DNA from: DATFDN01 sp963830565
GTDB lineage: Bacteria > Pseudomonadota > Alphaproteobacteria > Acetobacterales > Acetobacteraceae
Assembly: GCA_963830565.1 (NCBI GenBank)
Contig: CAWHMO010000007.1
Coordinates: forward strand, 248,001 to 312,000
Length of the DNA: 64,000 bases
Reading direction: 5' to 3'
This document shows positions 46,565-54,566 of this stretch, piece by piece (within the stretch, counting starts at the first letter, position 1; every line of letters begins with the position of its first letter). A program made the translations under genes and the position numbers. Under the pieces are notes generated by a model that ran no database searches, had not been told where the DNA came from, and saw only the letters and a program-made list of their open reading frames with translations.

Positions 46565-47701
46565 ATGGCGCCTGAACACGATCGCAAGGACGAACGCGGC
46601 GACCTGTACGCCCGCGAGGTGCGCGCCCTCGAGGAGCTTTCCCAGCTCGTCCGGCCGGTCAGGAACCTGTCGGCGCTATTTCGGGCGATCGCGATCGCGG
46701 CGGCGGTCGGGCTGGTGATTGCGACCCTCGGCGACGTGGTGATGATCGTCTTCGCCGCGGCACTCGTTGCCGTCCTGCTGCGCGGGGTGGCCGAGAGGTT
46801 GGGTCGGGTAACCCATATCGGCACCGGCTGGGGGCTGGTGGCGGTGATCGTGGGCGTGGTCACGTTCCTGGGCGTGCTCGTCTGGTGGCACGGACAGGAT
46901 TTGGCGAAGCAGCTTGGCCAACTCCAGGAAGGTCTGGTCCAGCAGTTCGAGACCATGCGGGACCAGTTGGACCAGACGGACTGGGGACGGCGAATCCTGA
47001 CCCAGCTTCCCTTCGGGATCGGCGCCAATGGCGCGGGCCAGGCGGGCACGCCGGCGAGCAGCGGGGCGAGTCTGCGGAGCCTCGCCGGGCTGGTGGCCGG
47101 CGCGCTCTGGTCGGCGCTCGGCCTGCTCGGCACCTTCGGAGTGATCCTGGTGGCAGCGCTCTATATAGCTGCGGCTCCACAATCCTATGTGGATGCAGTT
47201 ATCGGACTGCTGTCCGCCAAGCAGCGGGCGCCGATCCGCCGTGTGCTCGACCAGGTCGGCCGCACGTTATGGGGATGGCTGGTGGGCCAGTTCCTCGACA
47301 TGCTGGTGGTGGGAGTGCTCTGCGGCACAGGTCTGGTCCTGCTCGGGATGCCGCTCGCCTTCATCCTGGCGCTGATCGCCGGGTTGCTGAACTTCGTCCC
47401 CTATATCGGCGCGATCGCCGGCGCGGTCCCGGCCGTGCTCATCGCACTCTCGGTCAGCGGGAAGGAGGCGCTGTTCGTCGGATTCCTCTATCTCGGAGTT
47501 CAGACATTCGAGGGCAACATCATGGCGCCCTTGATCCAGAAGCGCACCATCGACCTGCCGCCGGCCTTGACGATCCTTTCGCAAACCGCGTTCGGGGTGA
47601 TCTTCGGTCTGTTTGGCGTCATCCTGGCCACCCCGTTCGCCGCCGCGGTCCTCGCCGCGATTCACGCGCTCCGAGCGGGCACACCCAGCCCTGCCGATTA
47701 A
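46565..47701 (+). CDS. AI-2E family (PerM/UPF0118) membrane permease
   Basis: 378 residues. Paired N-terminal membrane segments (LFRAIAIAAAVGLVIATLGD), a long soluble stretch (about 105-175), and C-terminal helices with LLNFVPYIGAIAGAVPAVLI and the family signature GNIMAPLIQKRTIDLPPALT. Family members export diverse small molecules and ions; the autoinducer-2 name should not be taken as function. The ATG at 46565 is chosen because upstream frame text is not membrane-like. Confidence 0.88.
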   Translation: MAPEHDRKDERGDLYAREVRALEELSQLVRPVRNLSALFRAIAIAAAVGLVIATLGDVVMIVFAAALVAVLLRGVAERLGRVTHIGTGWGLVAVIVGVVTFLGVLVWWHGQDLAKQLGQLQEGLVQQFETMRDQLDQTDWGRRILTQLPFGIGANGAGQAGTPASSGASLRSLAGLVAGALWSALGLLGTFGVILVAALYIAAAPQSYVDAVIGLLSAKQRAPIRRVLDQVGRTLWGWLVGQFLDMLVVGVLCGTGLVLLGMPLAFILALIAGLLNFVPYIGAIAGAVPAVLIALSVSGKEALFVGFLYLGVQTFEGNIMAPLIQKRTIDLPPALTILSQTAFGVIFGLFGVILATPFAAAVLAAIHALRAGTPSPAD

Positions 47702-47881
47702 GTGGCCGATTGGTTGGCGGGGTGCGGTTGAACCCGCCAGCGACGGCGCCACATAAACGCTACTAGAAAGATCCGGGCCCCTCTGGCGGAGACGCCGGCA
47801 CCGATGCCGGCCAACTCCGCGATGTCGGATCGCCGCGCGCCGCTTTGCCGTGTCGATCTGCTGCTGGGCCATTTCCTTCAT
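47698..47881 (-). CDS. Candidate small protein (60 codons, one frameshift)
   Basis: An ATG at 47881 is preceded by a perfect AGGAGG 10 bases upstream (47897-47892). It opens with MKEMAQQQIDTAKRRAA. The frame then degrades, but removing one G of 47827-47828 (plus strand), as in other genes here, gives IDIAELAGIGAGVSARGARI followed by FLVAFMWRRRW and a stop overlapping the end of the permease gene. The corrected product has 60 residues with a possible short hydrophobic helix. No family is recognised. Supported by the ribosome binding site and by the length becoming a multiple of three. Confidence 0.4.
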
Positions 47882-47935
47882 TGGCGATCGACCTCCTGGT
47901 GGTGCGCAACGCAGCAACCAGAGGAGCATTGCTCA

Positions 47936-48394
47936 ATGTCGATCAACCCTGCCGATCAAGCCTCGACTGGCCAGGATCGCCAGCACTCCCCTTGGAACTT
48001 GCTCTGGGCGGTGAACACCGCAGCCGCCTCGGTGGCGCGCGCCGACGGCCGTATTCATCCCGCCGAGCGCCGCCAACTCAGCTCCTACCTGCGCCGCTTC
48101 GAACTCCAGGGCCTGAACTCGCCGCTCGCGCGCGGGCTGTTCGACAAGTGCGTGCGCGAGCTTGAACGCGACCCCGCGAGCGAGCGGCGCGTGCTCGCTC
48201 GCGTCCTGGCGGGCTTCGATCAAACGCCCTGGGCCTGGATCATCCTGCGAGCGGCGGAGCACGTGGCGGGCGCCGACGGCGCGGTGCATCACGCGGAGAT
48301 GCGGGCGATCAATACCATCCGCATCGTCCTCAACCTGCCGCCCGGAGTGCCGGAGCATTACGCGGCCTGCGTGCTTTGGCATGGCCGCGCATGA
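47936..48394 (+). CDS. TerB-like helical protein
   Basis: 152 residues. Two similar halves each with an acidic helix pair, ASVARADGRIHPAERRQLSS and HVAGADGAVHHAEMRAINTI, matching the TerB metal-binding repeat pattern (ADG-x-h-xx-E). AGAGGAG lies 7 bases upstream of the ATG. Its stop overlaps the start of a small membrane protein, and a TerC-family gene follows, so the three form an operon. TerB and TerC are partners in stress-associated membrane complexes; the tellurite link is not implied. Confidence 0.75.
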   Translation: MSINPADQASTGQDRQHSPWNLLWAVNTAAASVARADGRIHPAERRQLSSYLRRFELQGLNSPLARGLFDKCVRELERDPASERRVLARVLAGFDQTPWAWIILRAAEHVAGADGAVHHAEMRAINTIRIVLNLPPGVPEHYAACVLWHGRA

Positions 48395-48705
48395 GCGCCG
48401 ATCATTCCAACCACCTGGAGCAACTCGCGGCGCGGTTGCCCGGTCCGATTCGTTCGGCGGTGGCGTGGCTGCTGCAACCGGGCGCGAAATGGCTGCGGAT
48501 TCCACTCGGCGTGGTTCTGATCCTTTGCGGGTTCGTGGGCTTCCTGCCGATCCTCGGGTTCTGGATGATCCCGCTCGGGGCGCTGCTGCTCGCCGAGGAT
48601 TTCCCGCTGGTGCGCAAACCCACGATCCGCGCGATTGACGCGGTTGAAGCCTGGTGGGGGCGGCGCCGAAAGCGTGGGCGAGGACGAGCAGGATGGACTG
48701 GCTGA
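48391..48705 (+). CDS. Small inner-membrane protein between terB-like and terC-like genes
   Basis: 104 residues. Amphipathic N-terminus, one long hydrophobic stretch (about 45-78: LGVVLILCGFVGFLPILGFW then MIPLGALLL) that could span once or twice, and a very basic C-terminus (RRRKRGRGR). Start ATG overlaps the stop of the TerB-like gene (ATGA); its end overlaps the terC start by about 13 bases. I recall similar short proteins near membrane-stress genes but do not name a family. Confidence 0.7.
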   Translation: MSADHSNHLEQLAARLPGPIRSAVAWLLQPGAKWLRIPLGVVLILCGFVGFLPILGFWMIPLGALLLAEDFPLVRKPTIRAIDAVEAWWGRRRKRGRGRAGWTG

Positions 48706-49463
48706 CGGACCCGCAGATCTGGGCAAGCCTGCTGACGCTGACCGCGTTGGAGATCGTGCTCGGCATCGACAACCTCATCTTCCTCTCCATCCTTGCCGCC
48801 CGGCTCCCGCCCGAGCGGCAGGCGGGCGCGCGACGGATCGGCTTGGTCCTGGCGCTAGGACTGCGCCTCGGCCTGCTCGCGGCGATTGCCTGGATCATGC
48901 GGCTGACCGAACCGGTGATCGCCGCCGGCGGGTGGGAGTTCTCCTGGCGTGATCTCATCCTGATCGGCGGCGGCCTGTTCCTGGTCTACAAGGGAACGGG
49001 AGAGATCCACGAGCGGATCGAGGGCGGGGGGGAGCACGAAGGCACGCAGGCGGCGCGCGCGAGCTTCGTCGGCACCGTCGTGCAGATCGGCCTGCTCGAC
49101 ATCGTGTTCTCGCTCGATAGCGTGATCACCGCGGTCGGCATGGCGAACCGGCTTCCGGTCATGATGGCGGCGGTGGCCATCGCGGTCGGGGTGATGATGG
49201 TCGCCGCCGCGCCAGTGTCCGGCTTCGTCAACCGGCACCCGACGGTGAAGATGCTGGCGCTGTCCTTTCTGCTGCTGATCGGCATGACGCTGATCGCCGA
49301 CGGCTTCGGCGCGCACGTGCCTCGCGGCTACATCTACGCGGCGATCGGCTTCTCGATGCTCGTCGAGCTGCTGAACCAGCTTGCCGGTCGCAACCGGCGG
49401 CGCGAAGGGGCGGCGTTAGGACGTCAGCCGGTAGTCCACGAGAGAAGCCGTGATCCAGGCTAG
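48693..49463 (+). CDS. TerC family integral membrane protein
   Basis: 256 residues. TerC/YkoY family text: LTLTALEIVLGIDNLIFLSI, GLFLVYKGTGEIHERIEG and IGLLDIVFSLDSVITAVGM with the conserved membrane aspartates, plus about seven membrane helices. Members have been linked to metal (Mn2+) export and to membrane protein biogenesis. The ATG at 48693 (MDWLTDPQIWASLL) is the family start; it overlaps the upstream gene. Confidence 0.92.
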   Translation: MDWLTDPQIWASLLTLTALEIVLGIDNLIFLSILAARLPPERQAGARRIGLVLALGLRLGLLAAIAWIMRLTEPVIAAGGWEFSWRDLILIGGGLFLVYKGTGEIHERIEGGGEHEGTQAARASFVGTVVQIGLLDIVFSLDSVITAVGMANRLPVMMAAVAIAVGVMMVAAAPVSGFVNRHPTVKMLALSFLLLIGMTLIADGFGAHVPRGYIYAAIGFSMLVELLNQLAGRNRRREGAALGRQPVVHERSRDPG

Positions 49464-49592
49464 GTGACGTTCTTGTTACCTTGGTTTGCCCCGCGGGCTT
49501 CTTCTCGCGCGTTCCCGCCTTTGCTCAACTGTCCGTGCCGGGTTCAGCCCAAGCGCGCGGGCATCCGGCCAATGAGAGGGAAGGGGACGCCG

Positions 49593-51320
49593 ATGAGGCA
49601 CGAATCAGGTCCGCGCAAAGGGCGGGGACTCGCATTGGGCGGAGGCGCTCTGCTGTGCGTTTTCGGGGCTGCGGCATCGGCTCCCGCCCAGACCGCCTCT
49701 GGCGGTGCGGGCTGCTCTATGTCGGCCCTGTCGGGGCTGATATCCGGCGCGACGATCATCTCCGCGACCAGCGTGGCGGCTGCCTCCCCGGCCCCGGCTT
49801 ATTGCGACGTGATCGGCACGCTCAACACTAACAGCGAGCGTGCGCCGGTCGGCTCGGCCGGTTTCGAGCTGCGTCTGCCGGATAACTGGAACGGCAAGTT
49901 CCTGTTCTTCGGCGTCGGCGGCCTGGCTGGCAGCACCTATGCCGATTTCGCCGGCAACCCGACGGACCTCGCGGAGGCGCTACCTAAGGGCTACGCGACT
50001 GCCATCACCGATACGGGTCACCTGGCGGGCGGCACGGATGCGAGCTGGGCCCTGGTCGGGCCGGGCAAGCCGGACCGGGCGAAGGTCGCCGACTACTACT
50101 ACCGCGCCACCCACCAAGTTACGGTCGCCGGCAAGCAGATCGTCGAGGCCTATTACGGCAGTCCGGTCGGAAACGCCTATTTCGACGGCTGCTCGAACGG
50201 CGGCCGGCAGGCGATGGTCGAGGCGGCGCGCTACCCGGAGGATTATGACGGCATCATCGCCGGGGCGCCATTCCAGGACATCCGCACCATCCTCGGCGGC
50301 ATCAAGGATTCGAAGGCGCTGTTCGCGACCCCGTCGAGCTATGTTCCCGCCAGCCTGCTGCCCGCGGTGGATGCGGCGGTCTATGCCGCGTGCGACGCGC
50401 TGGACGGGGTCAAGGACGGGTTGATCCAGAACCCGGCGAAGTGCTCGTTCAAGCCGTCCGACCTGATCTGCGCCGCGGGTCAGGCGGGGAACTGCCTGAG
50501 CCAGGCTCAGGCGGACTTCCTGACCACCTACATCAGCCCGGTGCGCAACGAAGCCGGCGACCTGATCTATCCCGGCTTCTCGATCACCGACCTCTCCAAT
50601 GGCGGGGCGGATGTCTGGACAGTCGGCATCACGCCTCCGACCGCGCCCGGCACTGCCGAGCCCTGGGGCAATATGGGCTTCACCCCGGCCCCGGCAGGCT
50701 TCCAGTTCACGGACCACATCACCAAATACCTTGTCACCCGCGACCCAACCTTCGACATCTTCACCTATCCGATCGGCATCGACGGGGTGGTGACGCCGGA
50801 GGGGCTGGCGCTGTTCGACGCGCGGACGGCGCGGGGGAGCGCTCGCTCGCCCGAGGACTTCCAGGCCTTCATCAGCCAGGGTCGCAAGCTGCTCTGGTAC
50901 CATGGCTACAGCGACCCGGCGCTGCCGCCCTTCCGCTCCGTGTTGCTCTACGAGCAGCTCGCGGCCGAGGCGCAGGGATCCTATGCCGGGCTGCAGGACA
51001 ATGTCCGACTGTTCATGGTGCCGGACATGCAGCATTGCGGAGGCGGGCCCGGCCCGAACGTCTTCGACACGTTGACCGCGCTGGATGCGTGGGTCACGCA
51101 GGGCCAGGCGCCGGACGCGATCGTGGCGACGCACTATGCGAACAATGATCCGACCAAGGCCGTCACCCGCACCATGCCGCTCTGCCAGTTCCCCGAGCAG
51201 GCCACCTACAACGGCACGGGCGACGTGACTCAGGCCTCGAGCTGGAGCTGCACGTCGAACAGCAAGCTCCTGGAGGTTGGGCCGGACGGCGAGCAGGCCG
51301 GGCTGGTTCCCGGCGGATAA
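49593..51320 (+). CDS. Tannase/feruloyl esterase family protein, secreted
   Basis: 575 residues. Signal peptide (GLALGGGALLCVFGAAASAP). Serine hydrolase of the tannase family with FDGCSNGGRQAM (Cys 200 and Ser 201), Asp in GYSDPALPPF and the C-terminal MQHCGGGPG His, i.e. the CS-D-HC arrangement where the two Cys form a disulfide next to the active site. Hydrolyses ester bonds of phenolic acids such as gallate or ferulate; the substrate is uncertain. GGAAGGGG lies 7 bases before the ATG. No neighbouring aromatic-catabolism genes. Confidence 0.88.
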   Translation: MRHESGPRKGRGLALGGGALLCVFGAAASAPAQTASGGAGCSMSALSGLISGATIISATSVAAASPAPAYCDVIGTLNTNSERAPVGSAGFELRLPDNWNGKFLFFGVGGLAGSTYADFAGNPTDLAEALPKGYATAITDTGHLAGGTDASWALVGPGKPDRAKVADYYYRATHQVTVAGKQIVEAYYGSPVGNAYFDGCSNGGRQAMVEAARYPEDYDGIIAGAPFQDIRTILGGIKDSKALFATPSSYVPASLLPAVDAAVYAACDALDGVKDGLIQNPAKCSFKPSDLICAAGQAGNCLSQAQADFLTTYISPVRNEAGDLIYPGFSITDLSNGGADVWTVGITPPTAPGTAEPWGNMGFTPAPAGFQFTDHITKYLVTRDPTFDIFTYPIGIDGVVTPEGLALFDARTARGSARSPEDFQAFISQGRKLLWYHGYSDPALPPFRSVLLYEQLAAEAQGSYAGLQDNVRLFMVPDMQHCGGGPGPNVFDTLTALDAWVTQGQAPDAIVATHYANNDPTKAVTRTMPLCQFPEQATYNGTGDVTQASSWSCTSNSKLLEVGPDGEQAGLVPGG

Positions 51321-51413
51321 CGGCGTCACCAATTACCGGACGATCGCTCCCCCAACTCTCGCCCGCAAGGGAAAGGGTCGGGGGAAGGTGTTGGATGGGA
51401 AGAGTCTCGCCGC

Positions 51414-51932
51414 TCAGACGCCGGCGGTCTGGCCGGCTGCCGTGCGCTCGACAAAGCGGAGCGTGGTCGGGCCGATGTGGTCCTGGATCCACTGCGCCAT
51501 CTGCTCCTCCTCGCGCAGGGACTCGTTCAGCGCGAGCTTGGCGCGGTCGTGACCTATCGCCTCGGCGAGCGTCAGGAGCGACAAGTAGCTCGCGATCTCG
51601 TAGTGTTCGAAAGCGAAGTTGGCGAGCGTGTTCTTGAGCACCTCGTCGGGGGCGACTGTGTGGCCTAGGGCCGCGAGATTGCCCATCAGCGACGTGACGG
51701 TGTCCTTGACCGCCGAATGGCTGGTGCCGAGCGAGGACAGAAGCTCCTCGATGCGGCGTGCCTGCTCGTTGCTCTCGGCGATATGCTGGCGCATGCGTGC
51801 GGACATCTCAGGATAGTTCTCGAGCCGCCCGACTTGGCGTTCGAGAAGCTCGATCGCCTGCTTCTCGACCGCGTGCTGGTTGCGCAGGCCGACGATGAAG
51901 ATGTCCTGCGCCTTTTGCGTGCTGCTGCTCAT
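51414..51932 (-). CDS. DUF892 (YciE/YciF-like) ferritin-fold protein
   Basis: 172 residues. Starts with the DUF892 pattern FIVGLRNQHAVEKQAIELLE and continues with EQARRIEELLSSLG, FEHYEIASYLSLLTLAE and LNESLREEEQMAQWI, a four-helix bundle with Glu/His residues spaced for a di-metal site. Family members are induced by osmotic or oxidative stress. Its ATG overlaps the stop of the small Pro-rich protein gene (ATGA). Confidence 0.9.
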   Translation of the reverse strand: MSSSTQKAQDIFIVGLRNQHAVEKQAIELLERQVGRLENYPEMSARMRQHIAESNEQARRIEELLSSLGTSHSAVKDTVTSLMGNLAALGHTVAPDEVLKNTLANFAFEHYEIASYLSLLTLAEAIGHDRAKLALNESLREEEQMAQWIQDHIGPTTLRFVERTAAGQTAGV

Positions 51933-52207
51933 GGCTTCTCCTCTGGAATTGGGTGAGTTCGATCCGGGGGCACCGGCTCCGGCCGGCGATTGCCGGACAG
52001 GGTCACGCCCGCGTGGCCCCGATCCATTGTCCGCTCCCAGTTTCCCGCGCCGCTCTCCTCGATGGGCGGCGGCGTTCGGTTCTCGTCGCCCTGTGGATCG
52101 GGGGGCGGGCCGGGAAGGGTGCCGGGCGGCAGCGCGGCGCGCTGATTGGGCAAGCCGTCGCTTTCGCGAAGCTGCTGCTCGACCGGGGTTTCTGGCCGGG
52201 AGGTCAT
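51929..52207 (-). CDS. Small Pro-rich, probably disordered protein coupled to DUF892 gene
   Basis: 92 residues from the ATG at 52207. Composition is rich in Pro, Glu, Arg and Gly (PPGTLPGPPPDPQGDENRTP, IPEEKP at the end), with no predicted fold or membrane segment. It is supported as a gene by the ATGA overlap with the ferritin-like gene and by AAAGG 7-8 bases upstream. No family recognised. Could be a stress-linked partner of the ferritin-like protein. Confidence 0.55.
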   Translation of the reverse strand: MTSRPETPVEQQLRESDGLPNQRAALPPGTLPGPPPDPQGDENRTPPPIEESGAGNWERTMDRGHAGVTLSGNRRPEPVPPDRTHPIPEEKP

Positions 52208-52342
52208 CTTAGTGCCTTTCGACGGAACGACGGGTTTCGCCGCGTGGACGCGGACTGGTGAGCCAACGAGGATAGGCCGACCGGGTTGCCAACCCTCGCC
52301 GGCGCGCGGCGTTAGCCCCAAGCAGCAAGCGAGGAACATGCG

Positions 52343-52579
52343 ATGGAACCGACGGTTTCGGGAGCGAAGGGCGACTTCCACGCGCGCATCCGGCAGGTCG
52401 AGATCGACCTCTACAAGGCGGAGTACACGGGCGACCTCAACCCGGAGAACCCCCATCCGGCGCGCGAATGGGCCGACTCGCACCTCGCGACCAGCCTGGA
52501 CGAGGCGAAGGCGTTCGTGGAGAACCTGGCGCGGTCCCTCAACTACTCCCGCGTGGTCTGGGATTCGCTGCCTGATTGA
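52343..52579 (+). CDS. Small conserved-looking soluble protein
   Basis: 78 residues, mixed charge and mostly helical (HARIRQVEIDLYKAEYTGDL, SLDEAKAFVENLARSL). GAGGAA lies 8 bases before the ATG. It is divergent from the DUF892 pair, across about 135 bp, and its stop abuts the stop of the DUF1194 gene on the other strand. I do not recognise a named family. Confidence 0.6.
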   Translation: MEPTVSGAKGDFHARIRQVEIDLYKAEYTGDLNPENPHPAREWADSHLATSLDEAKAFVENLARSLNYSRVVWDSLPD

Positions 52580-53308
52580 TCAGAACCGCGCGGGGCCGGG
52601 CGTCGCGGCCACCTCGTTGACCAGCTTGCGCGTCATCGCCTCGCCGAAGCTGTGGAAGTCATGCACCACCAGCACGAAGCTACCGGGGCCGCCGGTGACA
52701 TTCTGGCGGTAGTAATTGTCGAGACCGCCCGGCGGCTGGACATGCGCGAAAGTCCAGGACACCGGATGGTCGTTGATGATGGCGAGACCGTTGATGGTTA
52801 CGCCGGCGGCGAGCGCCTGGTCGCGCGCCTCGGTGACGGCTCGCCCGGCGTTGTTCGTGCCGTCGCCGCACACGTCGATGGTTCGGCGCGTCGCCTCGGC
52901 CGGCGCCTCCGCCAGCATCTGCATGGCGTGGTCGATGCCCGCGCTGATCGCGGTGCGTCCCCAGAACGAGCGGGGCGCCGCCCGCAGCCGGTCGGCGAAG
53001 CCGCTCGCCGAGGTGGCGTCGTGGATCGTCGTCCAGTCGAGGACGGTACGCACCTGCATCTCGCCGGCGAACTCGACATAGGCGACGGCGATCGCGCCGT
53101 TCATGCCGCCACGTATCGCGTCGATCACCCGTGCATCAGTGAGGGCCGTGGCATAGCCGCCCTTTTCCAGCGTGAACTCGGAATCATCGATGCTGCGCGA
53201 CACGTCGGTGACGAGCACCAGCGCCAGATCGACAGGCGGCCGGCTGTCGGCGGCGGCATGGGCGGGGGTTGAGAGCAGGGCGGCGATCAGGATCAAGATG
53301 ACGCGCAT
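52580..53308 (-). CDS. DUF1194 von Willebrand factor A-like secreted protein
   Basis: 242 residues. Signal peptide (MRVILILIAALLSTPAHAAA), then a VWA fold with the metal-site pattern DVSRSIDDSEF, AVAYVEFAG, FWGRTAISAGIDHAM and IDVCGDGTNNAG. DUF1194 proteins are periplasmic or secreted; binding partner unknown. It follows the chaperone modulator gene by 44 bp on the same strand. Confidence 0.88.
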   Translation of the reverse strand: MRVILILIAALLSTPAHAAADSRPPVDLALVLVTDVSRSIDDSEFTLEKGGYATALTDARVIDAIRGGMNGAIAVAYVEFAGEMQVRTVLDWTTIHDATSASGFADRLRAAPRSFWGRTAISAGIDHAMQMLAEAPAEATRRTIDVCGDGTNNAGRAVTEARDQALAAGVTINGLAIINDHPVSWTFAHVQPPGGLDNYYRQNVTGGPGSFVLVVHDFHSFGEAMTRKLVNEVAATPGPARF

Positions 53309-53352
53309 GTGACGCACCCCGAAAGGGCCAATGGAATCGCGACCGAGGCGGC

Positions 53353-53664
53353 TCACCCCATCGCCTCCAGCACCGCAGCCCGCAGCTCCGGCGGCTGACG
53401 CTCGAGCGCATCGGTCAGGCGCCGCAACGCGCCGCGCAGGTCATAGACCTGATCGAGCAACGAGAGCACGACCGGCATCGTCTCGTCGCTCACGTCCATG
53501 TCGTGACGCAAGTCGCGAACCAGCCGCGCGCGCGCGACGTCGATCTCGCGGAACTCCCAGAGATTGCCCGAGGCGTCCGGCTGCACCCAGCCGCGCTCCA
53601 CCCAGCTCAGCAGCTCTGGCGCTTCGAGGTCGCCAAGCAGCGCGATCACGCCCTCGATGTGCAT
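53353..53664 (-). CDS. cbpM: CbpM-like chaperone modulator
   Basis: 103 residues, MerR-like helical fold: LLSWVERGWVQPDASGNLWE and FREIDVARARLVRDLRHDMDV, as in CbpM, which binds the J-domain of CbpA and controls it. Its ATG overlaps the stop of the cbpA gene (TGATG), the usual pairing. Confidence 0.85.
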   Translation of the reverse strand: MHIEGVIALLGDLEAPELLSWVERGWVQPDASGNLWEFREIDVARARLVRDLRHDMDVSDETMPVVLSLLDQVYDLRGALRRLTDALERQPPELRAAVLEAMG

Positions 53665-54566
53665 CAGCCCTCCTCCAGCCCGGCGCGCGGGTCGAAATCG
53701 CGACGCGCTCGCCAGGTCTTCAGGAACTCGGCAAGCTCGGGCTCGTCGCCCGGCGGCACGACGACGCGGAGATCAACATATTGGTGCCCGTGATGCACCC
53801 CCCGCCCGCGCAACCGCAGCCGCGTGCCGGTGCCCGAGCCGGGCGGGATGGTCAGCCGGACCTTGCCCTTGATCGTCGGCACCTCCAGCGAGGTGCCCAG
53901 CACCGCCTCGCGCAGTGTCACGGGGAGGTCGAGCACGATATCCTCGCCCTCGCGGCGGAAGAACCGGTGCGGCGCCACCGTCACCTCCACCAGCGCATCG
54001 CCAGCCGGCGCATCGCCGTGTCCCGGATAGCCCTGCCCCTTGAGGCGCAGGACGTGCCCATCGCGCACGCCTGGCGGGATGCGCACGTCCAGCGTCCGAC
54101 CATCCGGCAACGTGACCCGCCGGGTCGTGCCGTTGGCGGCATCGAGAAAGCCGACTGTCAGCGCGTACTGTACGTCGGCGCCGCGCATCGCGAACCCGGC
54201 TCCACGCGTGCCGCCGCGCATCCCGAACGCGGCACCCAGGATGTCGCTGAGATCCTCGGGATTGAAGCCGGGCTGGGCACGATACTTCTCGCGCCCCGCC
54301 GCCTCGGCGTAGTCGCGCCAGGTCGGGCCGCGCGGCGTCTCGTTGCCCGCCGCATCGATCTCGCCGCGATCGAAGCGGGCGCGTTTCTCCGGGTCCATCA
54401 GGATGTCGTTGGCGGCGTTGATCTGCTTGAAACGCTCGGCCGCCTCCGGCTTGCCGGGGTTGAGATCCGGGTGATACCGCTTCGCGAGCTTGCGATAGGC
54501 GGCACGGATCGCCGCGTCGTCCGCGTCGCGCTTGACTCCCAGCGTCTCGTACGGGTCCGCGGGCAT
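53664..54566 (-). CDS. cbpA: CbpA-like DnaJ-family co-chaperone
   Basis: 300 residues. J-domain with AAYRKLAKRYHPDLNPGKPE (HPD motif), a short G-rich linker without the zinc domain, and two C-terminal substrate-binding beta domains (RVTLPDGRTLDVRIPPGVRDG, LRLKGQGYPG). Lack of the zinc centre and the adjacent cbpM mark it as CbpA rather than DnaJ. Starts inside the enoyl-CoA hydratase stop (TGATG). Confidence 0.92.
   Translation of the reverse strand: MPADPYETLGVKRDADDAAIRAAYRKLAKRYHPDLNPGKPEAAERFKQINAANDILMDPEKRARFDRGEIDAAGNETPRGPTWRDYAEAAGREKYRAQPGFNPEDLSDILGAAFGMRGGTRGAGFAMRGADVQYALTVGFLDAANGTTRRVTLPDGRTLDVRIPPGVRDGHVLRLKGQGYPGHGDAPAGDALVEVTVAPHRFFRREGEDIVLDLPVTLREAVLGTSLEVPTIKGKVRLTIPPGSGTGTRLRLRGRGVHHGHQYVDLRVVVPPGDEPELAEFLKTWRARRDFDPRAGLEEG

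Noticed and set aside
46366..46579. Short frames on both strands between the repeat and the permease gene
   Set aside because: Neither has a ribosome binding site or recognisable text; both overlap the permease start region.
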